Counted from the stretch's first letter, positions 1 to 13,065 are shown. The stretch: 64,000 nt of DNA from Larix kaempferi (GCA_027924585.1 BSBM01000596.1:10559501-10623500); one strand, 5' to 3'. The notes: generated by a model from the sequence alone, not told the origin. Made by a program: numbers and translations.

Positions 1-790
1 TACACTTGAGGTTCATATAACTCTGGATTCCTTGGATATGGAGGCCATTATGTGACTTTTGACGACCTTTCCTATACCTAGAAGCTTTTCACGAGACACA
101 AATATGAATAAAGGTTGAACAAGAGGGTGACTATGCACAATAGCAATGGAACCTACAACTAGTATAGTCTCCATCATGAACATTAGTTATGAAAAAGAAA
201 AACATGGTGTTAAATTAACTAAGAGTTGGACTACTTAAAGACTCAAAATGTCGTTACGATAAGGATTGGTGTAAATATTCAACCAAGCATGAAGGCTCAT
301 ATTCCAACTCATTCATGACTGCCATGCAATGCATGTACACCCAATTCACGAGTTAACTAGATATGTCAAATCAACCCATAAAGTCTCATTAACACTTTCA
401 TCCTTACCAGACATAAGTCATAATTACTATAAAACCTCATGTTCTAAATAGAGTCCACTAGACTCCATTTCCAAGAATCCTAACGATTCTATGACTAACA
501 TGACTATAGTGACACTATGCATTGAATTGATTCCCATCCTTCAATAAAACCTAATCTCATTGACTCTTCCCTAACCAAAAAAGGTAGTTCAATACTAAAT
601 TAATGACTCAATGAACTAATATACTTATGTTCCCCCACCATGGACTCAAACTAGGAATGAAAATAAATAACCAACACACAAATCCTATAGACTAACACAT
701 AATAGACTCAATTACATGAAATAGTCTTGTAAAATAGACCAAAATGGGAACCAAAACCGAAATTGGCCTATGCTACAGCACTCCCTTTTA
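1..790. other. Non-coding flank of a minus-strand gypsy relic
   Basis: No coding frame or RNA gene is recognisable. On the minus strand this lies just past the end of the integrase relic at 795-1720, so it is probably 3' untranslated or LTR-derived sequence of that element. No second LTR is visible to confirm this. Confidence 0.35.
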
Positions 791-794
791 TAGG

Positions 795-1720
795 AGTGTT
801 ATAATATGGCTTCAAGTTGAATAAACATAAGGATTCAAGTGAGCACCATTCACCCATCCTAGTTTAAGAATTCCATCAATTTGGGAAAAAAGAAGTGCTC
901 CTAAATATCCAATTTCTACAAGTATAAATGGTCTTATCCAATGCATTAGAAGCTCCCTAGGAATATTGAAATACTCACTATTATGGAGTAAGACAAAATA
1001 TCCTTTGGAAAAGGATTTATTCTTAATGTAGTGGCTATAAAATTCTTTCTATCTTTGTTTTCCATGGATGGATTGAAGTTAGCCAAAACCCTAGATTCTT
1101 CTAAAAAATCAACTTTTTCCCATTTTGCAATCAATACTTCATATATCATATCAGTAGCATGTGTAATATACAGGCTTGGTACAACATATTATTCAATAAC
1201 AATACCCTCTCAACCATGCACTAACTGAAATTGTGTGTTTATGCAAATTTTTTGTGATGGTCCTATATTCCTATAAAATTGTAAAAATGATTTCATCCCA
1301 ACCATATTTGTTTGTGGAACATTCCTTAATTAATCCATTCTCCATAATCTTATTGAAGTCTTCCACGATTTTGTTATCTTGAGGATGATAAGGACTACTT
1401 TTATGATGTTGTATAAGAAATTATATGGTCAATGTATCGATATTAGTTCTTATAAAATGCATACCTTGATCACTAGTGAATCTCCTTGGGCATCTGAATA
1501 TTAAAATAATATTCCTAAAAACTAATCAAGTTATTGCATCAGTAGAACAATATTTCAGAAGTGTGGATTCTACCTATCTAGTGAGATTGTTAGTTGCAGT
1601 AATGATATAGTGTGTTTTAGAATGGTGTGAAAGAGGGTGATGGATCCAACGAAGTCAACATGACATTTCTTAAAAGGTTAGAATTCTCTCACTATATTCA
1701 AGGGTAACTCATCTCTCCTT
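795..1720 (-). pseudogene. Ty3/gypsy integrase remnant (minus strand)
   Basis: Read on the minus strand with several frame changes, the sequence gives integrase-core hallmarks: HVDFVG near 1660, a TSDQG-type segment near 1460, then PYHPQDNKIVEDFNKIMENG near 1340-1400, and further down a terminal stretch resembling WVNGAHL-type gypsy integrase tails (about 800-870). It carries many stops and frameshifts, so it is a dead relic. The family is Ty3/gypsy from the order and wording of the motifs. It has the opposite orientation to the gypsy remnants that follow and belongs to a different lineage from them. Confidence 0.75.
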
Positions 1721-2640
1721 AAGGGTTTACCATGTTCTACATCAGCACATCTATTTGTGTGGTTAGAATTGTACCATTTTTTGATCAGGACGAAGACCCT
1801 GGGAACCAACTTATGCTATGTTCCTTGCCCAGGTTGCAATGGATATTACTTAAGTACTTAGAAGATTCCATCATAATGGTCATCATGCTTGTGATCTGAT
1901 TGATATATATGGTGTCACATAGATCCATTTTGAATTAGTTTGTGGCTATGTTTTTTTCATATCATAGCTCCACTGTGTATTCTTTCATAGATACGACCTG
2001 ATTGACTCATGGAGGTATGGATCCACATTGTATTTTTGGTGGCCATATCCTTAGTCGGTGCTTTCATATATTCACAATGTATTGGTTGGTGTCCATGCTT
2101 TGGGTCAATTTATTCCAAGAATGGGTATGCCTACACATGGGATGATACATATATATTGTTTGATGTTTTTTTGCAACTTTTTCCTAGCTCTCATATTCCA
2201 ACACCCTTGCACACATACTTTTTGTAAAGTGTTTCGGCCATAAGTATCTCTTTTGAACTCACACTTTAGGGGGAATCTATTACACACTTATTTTCCATGA
2301 TACTAAGTGTCACATCTGATTGTCAGACTTTAATCACCATGTAGGAGTGTTTTTCATAATCCCTATACATGTTGGAGGGGAAAATATCATTGGGAGGTCG
2401 AAATATTATCTTTCACGTTGAGTTATTGGCCCTTTTTAAGTTTCATTGCACCTCTCCCCATATGAAGAGGAGGATGAAACCCTGTTATCCCCCTCTTATC
2501 AATCCTGAGGGAGCAATGAACTCTCGTTTCATCACTCTCTGCTCAATGTTAGAGGAGCGATGAAGTGGTTACAACCAATCATTCCTTATTTTGTAGGAAA
2601 GGTCTGGGAATACCTAGTTGGTTTGGTCAAGGATTCAATT
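1721..2640. other. No recognisable gene
   Basis: Short open frames only, none with recognisable motifs. The part next to 1720 may be further decayed minus-strand gypsy sequence. The rest shows nothing that can be named. Confidence 0.3.
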
Positions 2641-3340
2641 CACCTCTATCCTTTCTATATTAAGTAAATAAAAATCCCAACTTGATAAACTAAACCCACA
2701 CTTGATCTAATCCTCTCCTCAAATTATTTTATGGTTATTATGTGTCAACTCCTATATAATGGAGGCCTTTCTTGGGTGAAAGAGGGAGGGAAGATAGAGA
2801 TCATTCTTACTCTGAAAAATTGTAGAGGGAGAGAAAGTTAGAATACGGCCATAATTATGACCTTGTGACATTCAAAGTGATGGAAAGAAGAGCTTGGAGA
2901 AGTTGTTGCAATACCAACATCAAGGTTGTAAATTCTTTGTTACTTATTGCTTTCCATATAATATAACTTGGCCTATTTCCCTCATTCGTATGTTGTTCAT
3001 TATATGCATTTATATATAGATAGATTTATTTTTCCTAACATTATATTGTAGAAGAAGGAAGTATTGCTTTGTTCCTTGTAGTATTTCTCTTCCACTGAGA
3101 CCTTGGGCATCAAGATCAAGGGTTCGAGCCATGGACAACTGACAGAAAGGAGGTAGGTAATCTATCTCATTCTCTTATCTTTGTTTCTCATTTTTTTTGT
3201 GGGAATATAGAATATATCAAAGGGTAAAGTAGAGAACCATTTGTTACCTTCTGTCTTGGATAATTGGATTCTTGATCCAAGGGAGGTTTCACTTTTCCAC
3301 AAGAGAAAAATTTCCTCAAAGTATAAATCCCTAAAAAAAA
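2641..3340 (+). other. Possible LTR / leader-like sequence
   Basis: A non-coding stretch with an ATATAATGG box near 2753, purine-rich leader-like sequence (about 2770-2840), and a T-rich end, placed just before plus-strand gypsy reverse transcriptase relics. This resembles the R/U5 part of a plant LTR. No partner LTR or target duplication was found, so the call is weak. Confidence 0.25.
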
Positions 3341-4005
3341 ATCACGTTCAAGAATCGATACCCAATCCCCCAGATTGATGATATTCTTGATCATATTAAG
3401 GGTACCAATTTCTCTAGTAAGATTGATTTGAACTTAGGTTACCACCAAGTCCTGATTGAGTAGGGCAATGTATGAAAGACAACCGTCAAGTCTAAGAAGG
3501 CCTTTTTGAGTGGTTGATCATGCCTTTCAACTTGACTAATTCTCCAGGAACATTTATGAGGATGATTGATGATATCTTGCACCCATTCAAAATATGTTTT
3601 GTGGTTTTCTATCTACCGACCATTCTTATCTTCAACAAAACTTGGGTGTAACACTTATAGCACATCCAACAGATCCTTTGTACCTTGCACCAACACAAAT
3701 TATTTTCCAATTTGGAGAAATGCTCATTCGACATGGAGAGAATTTACTACTTGGTGTACATCATGGATGAACATGGGGTACATGTGGACCCAACCAAGAT
3801 CCAAGTCATGCATGATTAGCCATCCCAGAGAACTCTAATAAAGCTTCACAACTTCTTGGGCCTCACAAACATTTATTGCAAGTTTGTGTTAGGGTTCTCT
3901 CATATTGCTTGGACCTTAAGATAAGTGACCAAGGGTGGATCTAGAGCCAACATTTCTTGGGGTGCATCAAAACAAAAAAATATAGGTGCTCTCTTTTGGA
4001 GAATG
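3341..4005 (+). pseudogene. Ty3/gypsy reverse transcriptase remnant, copy 1
   Basis: Translation across frames gives reverse transcriptase pieces: NRYPIP near 3355, KIDLNLGYHQ (3418-3447), a MIDDILHPFKICFV-like segment (about 3566-3600) where the catalytic YMDD motif is lost, and FLGLTNIYCKF near 3855. Stops and frameshifts are frequent. The next segment (4010-5000) repeats the same domain, so two partial polymerase copies lie head to tail. This is a degenerate retroelement with no coding capacity. Confidence 0.75.
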
Positions 4006-4009
4006 GGGA

Positions 4010-5000
4010 AATAAAGTATCAAATTCAATATCTCATCCAAAAAGGCCACATTCAATCGAGCTCCTCACCTTGTGGGATCCCAATTGTGTTGGTTTAGAAG
4101 AAGGATGGGACATGGAGACTCCATATTGATTATATATCCCTAAAAAAAATCATTGTTAAGAATCCATACCCAATCCCTCGAATGGATTTCCTTCTTGATC
4201 AACTTAAGGGTGTCAAGTTCTTTGGTAAGATTTATTTGAAGTTAGATTAACACCTGGTCCCAATTGAGCAATTCGATGTGTGGAACACAACCTCCAAGTC
4301 TAAAGAAGGCATTTCTTAGTGGTTGGCCATGTCTTTCGGCTTGGCTAATGGTCCAACAACATTTATGAGGATGATGGATGATTTATTTTTCCCATTCACA
4401 AGCTCTTTTATTGTTGTATATATGGATAACATTATCATCTTTAGTAAAATTTGGATGGAACACTTGCAACACATCCAACACATCCTTTGTACCTTGCACC
4501 AACAAAAATTATATGTCAATTTGGAGAAATGATCATTTAGCAGGGAGATAATTGAGTACTTGGGATCCATTGTGGATGAACATGGGGTGCATGTGAACCC
4601 AGTCAAGATCCAATTCATTCATGATTGGCCATCCCTAAAATATCTAACATAGCTATGTAGCTTCTTGGGCCTTGCAAACATTTATTGCAGGTTTATGATG
4701 GGTTTCTCTCATATCATTTGGCCCTTAATCCAAGTGACCAAGGGTGGATTTAAATCCAAGTTTTCTTAGTGTCTATCACACCAAAAATCCTTTGAGGATC
4801 TAAAGCGGTGCTTCTACTTAGTGCCTTTCCTCAATCTACCAGATCTATAACAACCTTTTGAGATTGAGACAAATGCCTCTGACTATTCTATCAATACAAT
4901 CCTCACTCAGCATGGAAATATGGTGGCCTATCATAATGATACACTCTCTGATGTTGTTCATAGGTATCCCACATATGATAGGGAGATGTACTCCATTGTG
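4010..5000 (+). pseudogene. Ty3/gypsy reverse transcriptase remnant, copy 2
   Basis: A better preserved copy than the one before it. It shows [13 protein letters not shown] near 4095, [18 protein letters not shown] (about 4155-4210), SFGLANGPTTFMRMMDD (4330-4385), then VVYMDNIIIFSK (4414-4449), in which the catalytic Y-x-DD motif reads YMDN. The connection and start of RNase H follow (about 4600-5000). Several in-frame stops remain. From about 4600 it is homologous to 30003 onward and 47829 onward, so it belongs to the repeated unit rather than being an independent insertion. Confidence 0.82.
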
Positions 5001-5565
5001 TAGGTTGTTGGTTGTGGAGCCTGATCTTCCTGATTCAGAGATGTTGTTGTTCAACCATGTTATACCCCAGTTTTTATATGCTATGAAGGTGGACTGTACA
5101 CTAATCACAATAAGGGGTGTGGGGGGGCTTTGCACCTCCATGGGGGTTCGGGGGCATTTCCCCCGAGAAATGGGGTTCGAGGGATAATCCCTTGAAAGAA
5201 ATTTTTTGGGTTGTTTTGTTGGACAACATTTTAAGGGCCCATGGTATTTTCCCATGTAATTCCCATCTAAAAGGAAGACATTGTAATACCATTGTGTTAA
5301 GTATTGTAGTATTATAAAGATCTCTATGATTGTGTAAGAGAGACTAAGAGAGAGTGAAGAGGAAGTTGCAGCGGATGTGTTGTAGGTTGTATCTCTTCAT
5401 TTGTTGGATGGTATAATAATAAAAGGACTAGCAATTTATCCATGGACGTAGCCTATATTGGGTGAACCACGTATATTGATGTCTCTCTTGTATTGTGTTT
5501 ATGTGATTTACATTTGCATCTTGTTTATTGTTATTGCTCTGCGATCTTGTTTTTCTAACATAGGC
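5001..5565 (+). mobile_element. Solo LTR inserted in gypsy RNase H, unit A
   Basis: A non-coding block from TGTTGG at 5006 to CTAACA at 5560 interrupts the RNase H frame between the codons for SIVQ and the WKYYVLGKD segment. The flanking 5-mers are TAGGT (5001-5005) and TAGGC (5561-5565), a near-perfect 5-bp target duplication. Termini TG...CA, a length of 555 bp and no internal coding sequence fit a solo LTR, probably Copia-like. The same insertion is present in units B and C. Confidence 0.75.
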
Positions 5566-6483
5566 CTCTTTTCAATGGAAGTATTATGTCCTGGGGAAGG
5601 ATACCATAATCCACACTGATCACAAGTCTCTATATTTCATACAAATGCAAAGAAAGTTACAGAACTACCACCATCAGAAGTGGTCCACATACATGCAACA
5701 GTTCCACTTGATCATCATATATAAGAATAGAAGCACCAACCACATTGTAGAACTCCTCATTCAACCTCCAGTTGTTGTGTTGAATACCTTTCTCAACTCT
5801 TATGGACATGCAAAATATGGGTGGGGCATATTATATGATAGTGACCATAACTTTGCTATTTCCTATCAGACATTACAAGTAGGAAGACCAGTCTCAAACT
5901 TTCATCTCCAATATTAACTCTTATTCTATCTTGGCCATGTCTGTGCTCCTTCAATTGATCATGGGAAGATGATATAGGAGGGATATTATAGTCGAGTGGG
6001 AGGGTGGTTCAGTGTAGATAAGATTGTTGTAGTTTTACAAAAGTAGTTCTACTCATTGAAGCTCCAATAAGACATTTGTAGGTACAACTGATCGTGCATT
6101 TCCTATTCCATTTACAAACCTACCATCAAGAAGAAAGGATTGTACACTCCATTTCCTACTCTAGACATGCCCTAGGAGTCTTTCTTAATGGATTACATGT
6201 CTAGCTTGCCCTCAACCAAGAAAGGCAATGACTTTGTATTTGTGGTTGTTTTATCGATTCTCTAAGATGGAAATTTTTACTCCTTGTAAGAAGAGCATCA
6301 CAACAAAGGCCATTGCTAATCTCTTCTTTGAGCTTGTTTGGGTTTATTTTGGCCTCCCACATGCCATTATTTCAGATTGAGACAACAGGTTCCTGAGTAG
6401 ATTCTAGTCCATCCTATGGTCGATGATAGACACCTTGGAAACTTACCAAATCGACTTCCTTACAAATTAATGGGTTGATATAT
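5566..6483 (+). pseudogene. Ty3/gypsy RNase H and integrase remnant, unit A
   Basis: Continues the polyprotein after the solo LTR: WKYYVLGKDTIIHTDHKSL (5575-5630, RNase H), then integrase zinc-finger and core fragments such as CISYSIYKPTIKK (about 6095), LYTPFPTLDMP, SFLMDYMSSLPSTKKGNDFV (about 6180-6240) and FGLPHAIISD (about 6350). Frameshifts and stops occur throughout. The homology to the other units stops abruptly at 6483, where a foreign block begins. The integrase C-terminus resumes only at 13066. Confidence 0.8.
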
Positions 6484-9400
6484 GTTTGTGCGCCTCCCAC
6501 CATCGCGCAGGAGTAGCCTTCAAGGCTTCCTCCGGGGCTAGTAGACGTTGCGGTTCTACCACTTTCTCCTCAAAATCCATGAGAAACTTGCTCAAGTTGG
6601 GAAATCCTTCATATGTGGGCAGCACGTATTCCTCTGTGGCTACCTACCGCAGTGACTGTGTTACCCATGCACATATTCTAAAGGATACTTCATGTAACCG
6701 GTTCTGCCAATTTTCGAGAACCTTGTCTGAATCTGATGATGCCGAGCTGGCACTGCACCATCCTAATTCTCCACCTGCAGTGGGATTAACATAATCCTCA
6801 GATATTTTATACAAGTTGTCCCACCCTTCCGCAAACTCGTCTCTGGCTGGTTCCACATAGCGCAACCCTTCCGCAGGATCCAATGGTGCGATGACTCTCA
6901 TCTCACGATTCTCAAATGACATTGACCTCTTCTTAAAATTGATAATCGCTTGGTTTTCCATGGCCTGGTATATCCCTAGCAGTAACGGATAGGGATTGGT
7001 TTTATCCACGATTTCAATGACGTCAAAATTGGCATACGTCCTGAGTCCTTCAATTTCGACTGGGATTTGACATACCCAACCAAGTGGGGTGACCTTACTG
7101 TGATTTTCCAGTCGCAGTTGTACCAGTGACCAGGTTATCTACAGCTTTCCCATTGTATCCCACATCTTCTTAGAGAGAATATTCACATCCAAACCCAAAT
7201 CCAGGAAGATTGAGTCGACATCAAATGCTCCAATTTGTGTCGACATCCGCATCTCCCTTCCTGTCTTTTTCTTATGTATGCGATTAACCTTCTGTTTCTG
7301 GCGTGCACCTTCCCATCGATGCAGTAGACCAGCTATTTCTTCCAGTGCGTTTGTATCCTTTGCCAACTCCAAGCAACGCTCCAAGAAGGCCTTTCGAGTG
7401 TTTTCCTTCCTCCGTGACTTCGTCGAGTCGAACGTCAGTGGCATGTCGTAGATTTCTTCCTGAAGAGGTAGCAGCCTCCTATTCCTCATTGCCTTTTATG
7501 CCTCCAAGAAGACGTTCATTTCGGCTTCTGCATCAAAGGTGACCTGCTTCCATTATGTTTGTGTTGGTAGAATTTTAGTGTGTGACCTTTCGCCTCCTAT
7601 CACCGCTCCTTCTTTTGTTATTGTTCCCACCGTCGCATGGCTACTTCTAGCCTCTGTCGATATCATCTGCACTGCGGATGGTGCATTCTGATTGTTTTGG
7701 TTATAGTTCTAGGGCGGATTCTTAACCTTCCATTTCGCAATTAGCTGAGGGCAGTCCTCTATGTTGTGATCTACAACACCGCAATAACTACACTGCGATG
7801 TTGGGTTTGGGCTATTCCTATGGTAGTGTCCCTATTTTCCACAATTGTAAAAAATGATCGTCCCTCTTCCTTGTCCAGTAGATCCTCCATGTCCCATACC
7901 GGTGCCTCTACCTTCGTGTAATCCTTCTCTAAAACCTTCGCGTGGTGGCCCATATGGTTGATACTGTGGCTGCTCGTACTTCTGTTGCTGATACTATGGC
8001 TGGCCATACGGTGGTGGCGGATACTGCGGGTGCTCGTACTGTGGTTGTCCATATTTCCCCTGATCGTATTGTTGCGCTTGGTTGAACTGTGGTTGTGGCT
8101 GGCTATACTGCGGTTGCTGCTACACCACCGGTTTCTCTTCTCCCTTCATAAAATATGTGTCAGCTATCTGATCTTGCAGCAGGTCATAGGCCCTACAGTC
8201 CTTCTCATCATGGCCCACCGATCAACATAATTTACAATACAAATTTGTTGGTTTTGACACCATCTTTTGTAGGTATACACACTCCTCTAGTCAATGCCCT
8301 CTAGTATGGCATATAGGACACCACAACATTCCTCCTTGACGAAGAGGGTTTGGTTCTCTCGACTCTAAATACTCACGGAACTCTGGGCAATTTTCTTTAT
8401 GATGTCCCTCAGCTTTACACCTAATACACCATATGTCTCTACGGGTTTCCTTCCCCTTCTTGATATCCTCCAGCTGAAGTGTTAGATTAGCCAATTGTGC
8501 CTAGACTTTATCCATTCCTACCCTGCTTCACTAATTGGTGAAGCCTACAACCTCATCGCAATTTCTAGTGCTTCCACCTATGTCGCCACTTTCTGCTGCA
8601 TCAAAGGTCCACGGATATGCGTTACCATTCCCGCGATGAACCATTCTTTGTGTTGCAGCTCATTTATCGGAAAGCTCACTTTTGCTATCAATGTCTTGTA
8701 CCGTTGATTGAATTTCCACACTGGTTCGTTCGGGAATTTCTTAATCTCCTTAAGCTCTGTAACATATTGCAATTCAAATTTTGGCTTTTCAAATTCATCA
8801 ATCAACGTTGTTCTGACTTGATCCAACGTCTTGGCCACTGCTCCCATCGGAACCCTTGTAAACTTCATGAACCAGTCTAAAGCCCGACCCCTAAGGGTCA
8901 TTTCTATTTGTTCCATCTTTATGGCATCGTCCTAGACCTGCTTTACAGTCCAGTCTGCTTCGCATATGAGCCAATACTGTTCAGGGTCTTCATTCTCGTT
9001 CCCCTGAAAGGTAGGCATCTTTGCTTCGTCCGTCATCTTGACATTCCTACTATTATTATTTACTAAAGTGCTACTCTTACCGCTGCACATAGGGAAACTC
9101 TGCAAGCAGTTTGTGTTTCTTCCTATCAATTTTGGATTAGTGCACGGGGTTGAAGGTATGTTGTAACTTACAATCTATCCTTCTTCTGCTTCTAGGGTAG
9201 CTTGGTCAACGTCTCCTTCACAGTAATGTCACTTCCCCCCTTGTGGTCCAGTTTTGTAGCCCTCTGTTCTGGTCCTCTCAGGACACTCTTTCTCAGTCCT
9301 CCTCTTCTTCTCGAAACGCCAGAATATCACTCCACTCCTCAAGGTACCACACTCTTCATAAGCCTCCCTTAGATACTCGTTGTCGCTTATGTCCATCTAC

Positions 9401-10165
9401 CCCACATCCTTCCTTTAGATCTAGATTCACGTGATACCCCCAACCTCTGCACACCAATTTTTCTACTCATCAGATGACATCTTCAATATTCCTTTTTCAC
9501 ATACAAGCATCTTAATCCTCAAATTTAACAGTGACAAGAAACTCCCCCTTGGTCCCTTGAAGAAGTTCCTCTCTGCGTCACTATACGGCTTGATGGTGTC
9601 TACTACGAATTCAGTCACGTATCCATCGAGGATACTATCCACCCAAAAATCAATAGCCCGTGATACCTAGTTATTGACTTTCTTTAGTTATCGGATCAAA
9701 TCTGGGATCCAACAATCAGGTTCAGTCTTTTGGCATTGATTCTTTTGGAACGTCAACTACGCTAACCACTCGTGCAACAACACTGGGAATTCACAGAAGA
9801 ATATCTCGTGGATATCTGAATAAATATATTTCTCCAGCCAATTGGTTAATGTCTGTCTAGGATCCCACTTCTCACTTCCTGTGAATTCCTCCGCTTTTTT
9901 ATCAAACCAGTCTTGGATCTCCGGTTTCATCGAATTCCACATCATATCCTCTTCTTTTCTTCCTCAAGGTCCCGGCAATGGAACCATTTTTTGATGCAGT
10001 AGCTATCGACAAGGGTTCACTTCGCACTGTCATAAACAAACTACCAACCCAAACTCCGTTACACACCGGCTTGGAAAGGTATAACCCTTTCCAACAACAC
10101 TTGCGAAGCAAATGCAGTCTCACCCGAGATGGATAAGGGGGCTGCAGGAACCAAGTTTCCACAGT
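6484..10165 (-). pseudogene. Second gypsy element: gag-protease relic (minus strand)
   Basis: Read right to left: a leader region (9757-10162), then gag beginning near 9030 (MPTFQGNENEDPEQYWL), the gag core (8578-8916, with RGRALDWF and LIDEF), a zinc knuckle CIRCKAEGHHKENC at about 8390-8440, and a long Gln/Tyr/Pro-rich repeat linker (about 7950-8130). A second knuckle pair follows at 7770-7850 (CGK-stop-GHY and CSYCGVVDHNIEDC), then an aspartic-protease-like segment at 7139-7210 (FLDLGLDVNILSKKMW), where the D-S/T-G triad is degraded. No reverse transcriptase follows, so the insertion is truncated. Stops break several joints. It is GC-richer than its surroundings and is unrelated to the plus-strand gypsy. 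Confidence 0.8.
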
Positions 10166-10169
10166 GGAG

Positions 10170-10748
10170 TTGAGGATATGCTTTCAACACACATTAATCT
10201 TGTAGAAACCAGAGATTATGACTTCCGCAGCATATTATCACTTCATCATTCGCACATTAAGTTATTCGCAGATTTCAACAAATAAAAACTATTTGCAACG
10301 ACATGTTCAATCTACTTATTCGCATCAACAGTAATCCTTAAACCCATAGCATAATCGCATCAATTAAACCTACAACATATTAAACTTGTTGCAGACATTC
10401 ACATTCATCATCACATAAAGATAGATACATAAATTGCACCATAATCATACATCCTCATGCATTCATTAAACCCCGCGGAATAAACTTTGCAGAAATAGTC
10501 AATACTCCATGCAGATACAAAACAGACCAAAAGATGAAAAAACTTATCAAAACTAGATGCCCTTAGGCTTACAATCCTACTCTATTTATATGCTTCTATT
10601 TAGTTACAAAACAGTCCACATGACCAATTCTAACTAATTTAACTATTCTTGTGCTTCTGTGAACTCCGCGAATGGTCTTTCTTTCGCGGATTTACCCTTT
10701 TGCACCTATCGGCTTCCGCACTTCCTGCGGACTTATCCCGTGCCAACA
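10170..10748 (-). mobile_element. LTR of the minus-strand gypsy element
   Basis: Directly upstream (minus strand) of the gag leader. On the minus strand it starts with TGTTGGCACGGGATAAG at 10748 and contains a TATAAATAG box (plus-strand 10576-10590 reads as its complement). It has no coding frame. The inner end is not certain because no partner LTR is present, and no primer-binding site could be named with confidence. Confidence 0.55.
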
Positions 10749-12189
10749 ACAATATAGAATGATTTTACTCCTTTGTTCTTGTTAGCTTCACCTTTTTTTA
10801 CTATCAGTGAAGTTTTCCATTGTAATCTATGTATGCATTCTACTTAGCTTTTCCTATGCATGCTTCGTGGGTGAGACTCAATAAACCAAATTTAGGCTGT
10901 GAACTACACCTCTTAACGGAGGTTTTAAAAAATCCTTTTCCCCTGCTTCTAGGTAAATTGTATTTTGGGGATGAGGTAGTAGCTATCAAAATTACTATGG
11001 ACTTGGATCTATTACTCGTTTAAGGTCGACTAATGCTATATATGGAATAGGCACTCCATAATAGTGGTAGTCCATGGTATAATGGTTTTATTTGCTTCCT
11101 ATTAGAATACATAATTGTTCAATGGTGAATGGAATTAATGGGAATAAAAATGCACCTGCAACATTCTTCGTAATTCATTTTTCCAGCAACATTCCACCTC
11201 CAATTCCTATAACGATAAATGCTCCATAGAATGCAAGAGATGATGGAAGGGATCTGTGTGGAAGAAAATAGGTGTTAAGGTTCTGCCTAATCTTTCCCTA
11301 CCTTTTTCTACGATACTACTATTCAAAGGAAAGAGTCTACAAGTTCTTCCAATCTACCACATCTTCTACTGTGTCACTTTTAACACTTATGTCTCCTACT
11401 CAACTCAATGAAATTCAAAAGGCCAATTCATGGAATACTATTTTCTACCACATCCTCTACTGCGTCACTTTTAACACTTTCGTCTCCTGCTCGACTTAAT
11501 GAAATTCAAAAGGCCAATTCATGAAATATTGTTTTCTATCAAATGATGGTTAGTGACTATCAACATTCAATTGGTTCATGCCGCGAAGTCATGTACTATC
11601 GTCCACCCCACCAAAACCATGCAATTCTACATCTACACCTACATTTCCCATTTTTTTGCCACGATTGATTTTACCATGATCGTCTTACCGAATGGAATCC
11701 ACCGAAAATTGGTTTTTCCATCTGTTAATATGGGACAAATGTGACAACAAAGTAGCACCTTTTACCAACACCGAGATGATTCGATTTTTCTTGTGAAGTG
11801 TGCACAATGTTTACGTACTCGAGATTGCATAAATTGCTTGAGACTTAGTCATGACCAATTATTAAGAATGTTATGATGAATACAAGGCACAAACTGATCA
11901 ACAAACAAAAGCCGTAAATTAAAAAAATTTGAAATGTTTAGCTTATGATACAAAGAACGTCAAAATATTCATCGAATTGAATGGCTTTAACTTGCTACAC
12001 ATACCTGAATTAGTATTAACTTGAAGTGTTCAACAAACCAGCACTCAAAGCTTTCAATTTCCCAAAACCATATAAGAACAGTTCTATACTATTACTTGGG
12101 TTGGGTCACTTACATATTTTATTTTCACGATTTTCACTTACAGAAAATCGGCCAGTTATAAATTTTTGGTTACTTACAGATTTGTAGGG
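10749..12189. other. Non-coding stretch with a 91-bp tandem duplication
   Basis: No gene recognised. A direct repeat of period 91 lies at 11353-11534: TCTACCACATC begins at 11353 and again at 11444, and the two copies differ by a few substitutions. The remainder is AT-rich and has no counterpart in the other units. Confidence 0.5.
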
Positions 12190-13065
12190 ACTTGAAGCTT
12201 TGCTTCTATTTCCCCTGTTTACAAATATTATCATCTACATAACTCTTTACAAGCATCCTAGTTTGCAAGTAGTATCCTTTCTGAAACTCTTTAAGATGCA
12301 AAATTTTATCCAATATTTTGTTTATTTACAAATATCATCCATAACTCTTTGCAAGAAACCCACTTTGTGTCTTAACTTACTCAATTACTTTTGTACAGTA
12401 CACATTTATTCTCATCTCTACCATATCATTCACATAGTATATTATGTAAACCAAGTCACAATCAATCACAAAAGAAGAAAAAGATTATTGAAAAACTTCA
12501 TTTTATATCGTATAAAGAATAAAAAGAAAACAGAATAATTCCTTTACAAACATTTAAACTCAACTTCCATGACCATGAACTCTAATGCCATGTGAATACT
12601 AAAAGTTTTTATCTAATATACCATTAAAAAAAAGGATACACTAAAGTAACCCTTAAAGCTAATGACATAACTAACCCTTAAAGCTAATGACATAACTAAC
12701 CCTTAAAGCTGCAAACATAGTTAGTCCTTCAAACCCCATCAAGCTATTTAATAGTTGCTCCCTCACCAACCAACATAGTTGGTCGGCGTTGCTTCCTCAC
12801 CAACCAACATAGTCGGTTGGCTAGTGGCGAAGTTTAAATTTAGTGTTCAAAGAACTCATATACTTTTATTTCTATCTACCTCGTATATCTTGACCACATT
12901 TGAACTCTCCAATATAGGCTATTGCTATGTTTTTATGAGCTGCTACAGGAAAATATATATTTGGTTTCGTAATTTTGCATCGTTAATATTTGATTAGTCG
13001 TCGCAGCAAGTTTCTCTGTAAGAAACCATACGAAACGTAATTAAATAAAGTTTGTGCTCTCAACA
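12190..13065 (+). repeat. Extra copy of the reductase upstream module
   Basis: This segment is a diverged copy of 14581-15430 and of its counterparts at 33290-34150 and about 51720-52710. It shares the CTCAATTACTTTTGTACAG-type stretch, the ACCAACCAACATAGTTGG repeat and the GTCGTCGCAGCAAGTTTC segment. It ends at about 13065, where gypsy integrase sequence begins abruptly. It indicates an additional, partial unit of the array. Confidence 0.75.

Noticed and set aside
12766-12830. ACCAACC elements resembling AC boxes of lignin-gene promoters
   Set aside because: They sit about 5 kb upstream, in the extra module copy, and as part of a short repeat present in all units. Position does not support a promoter role.
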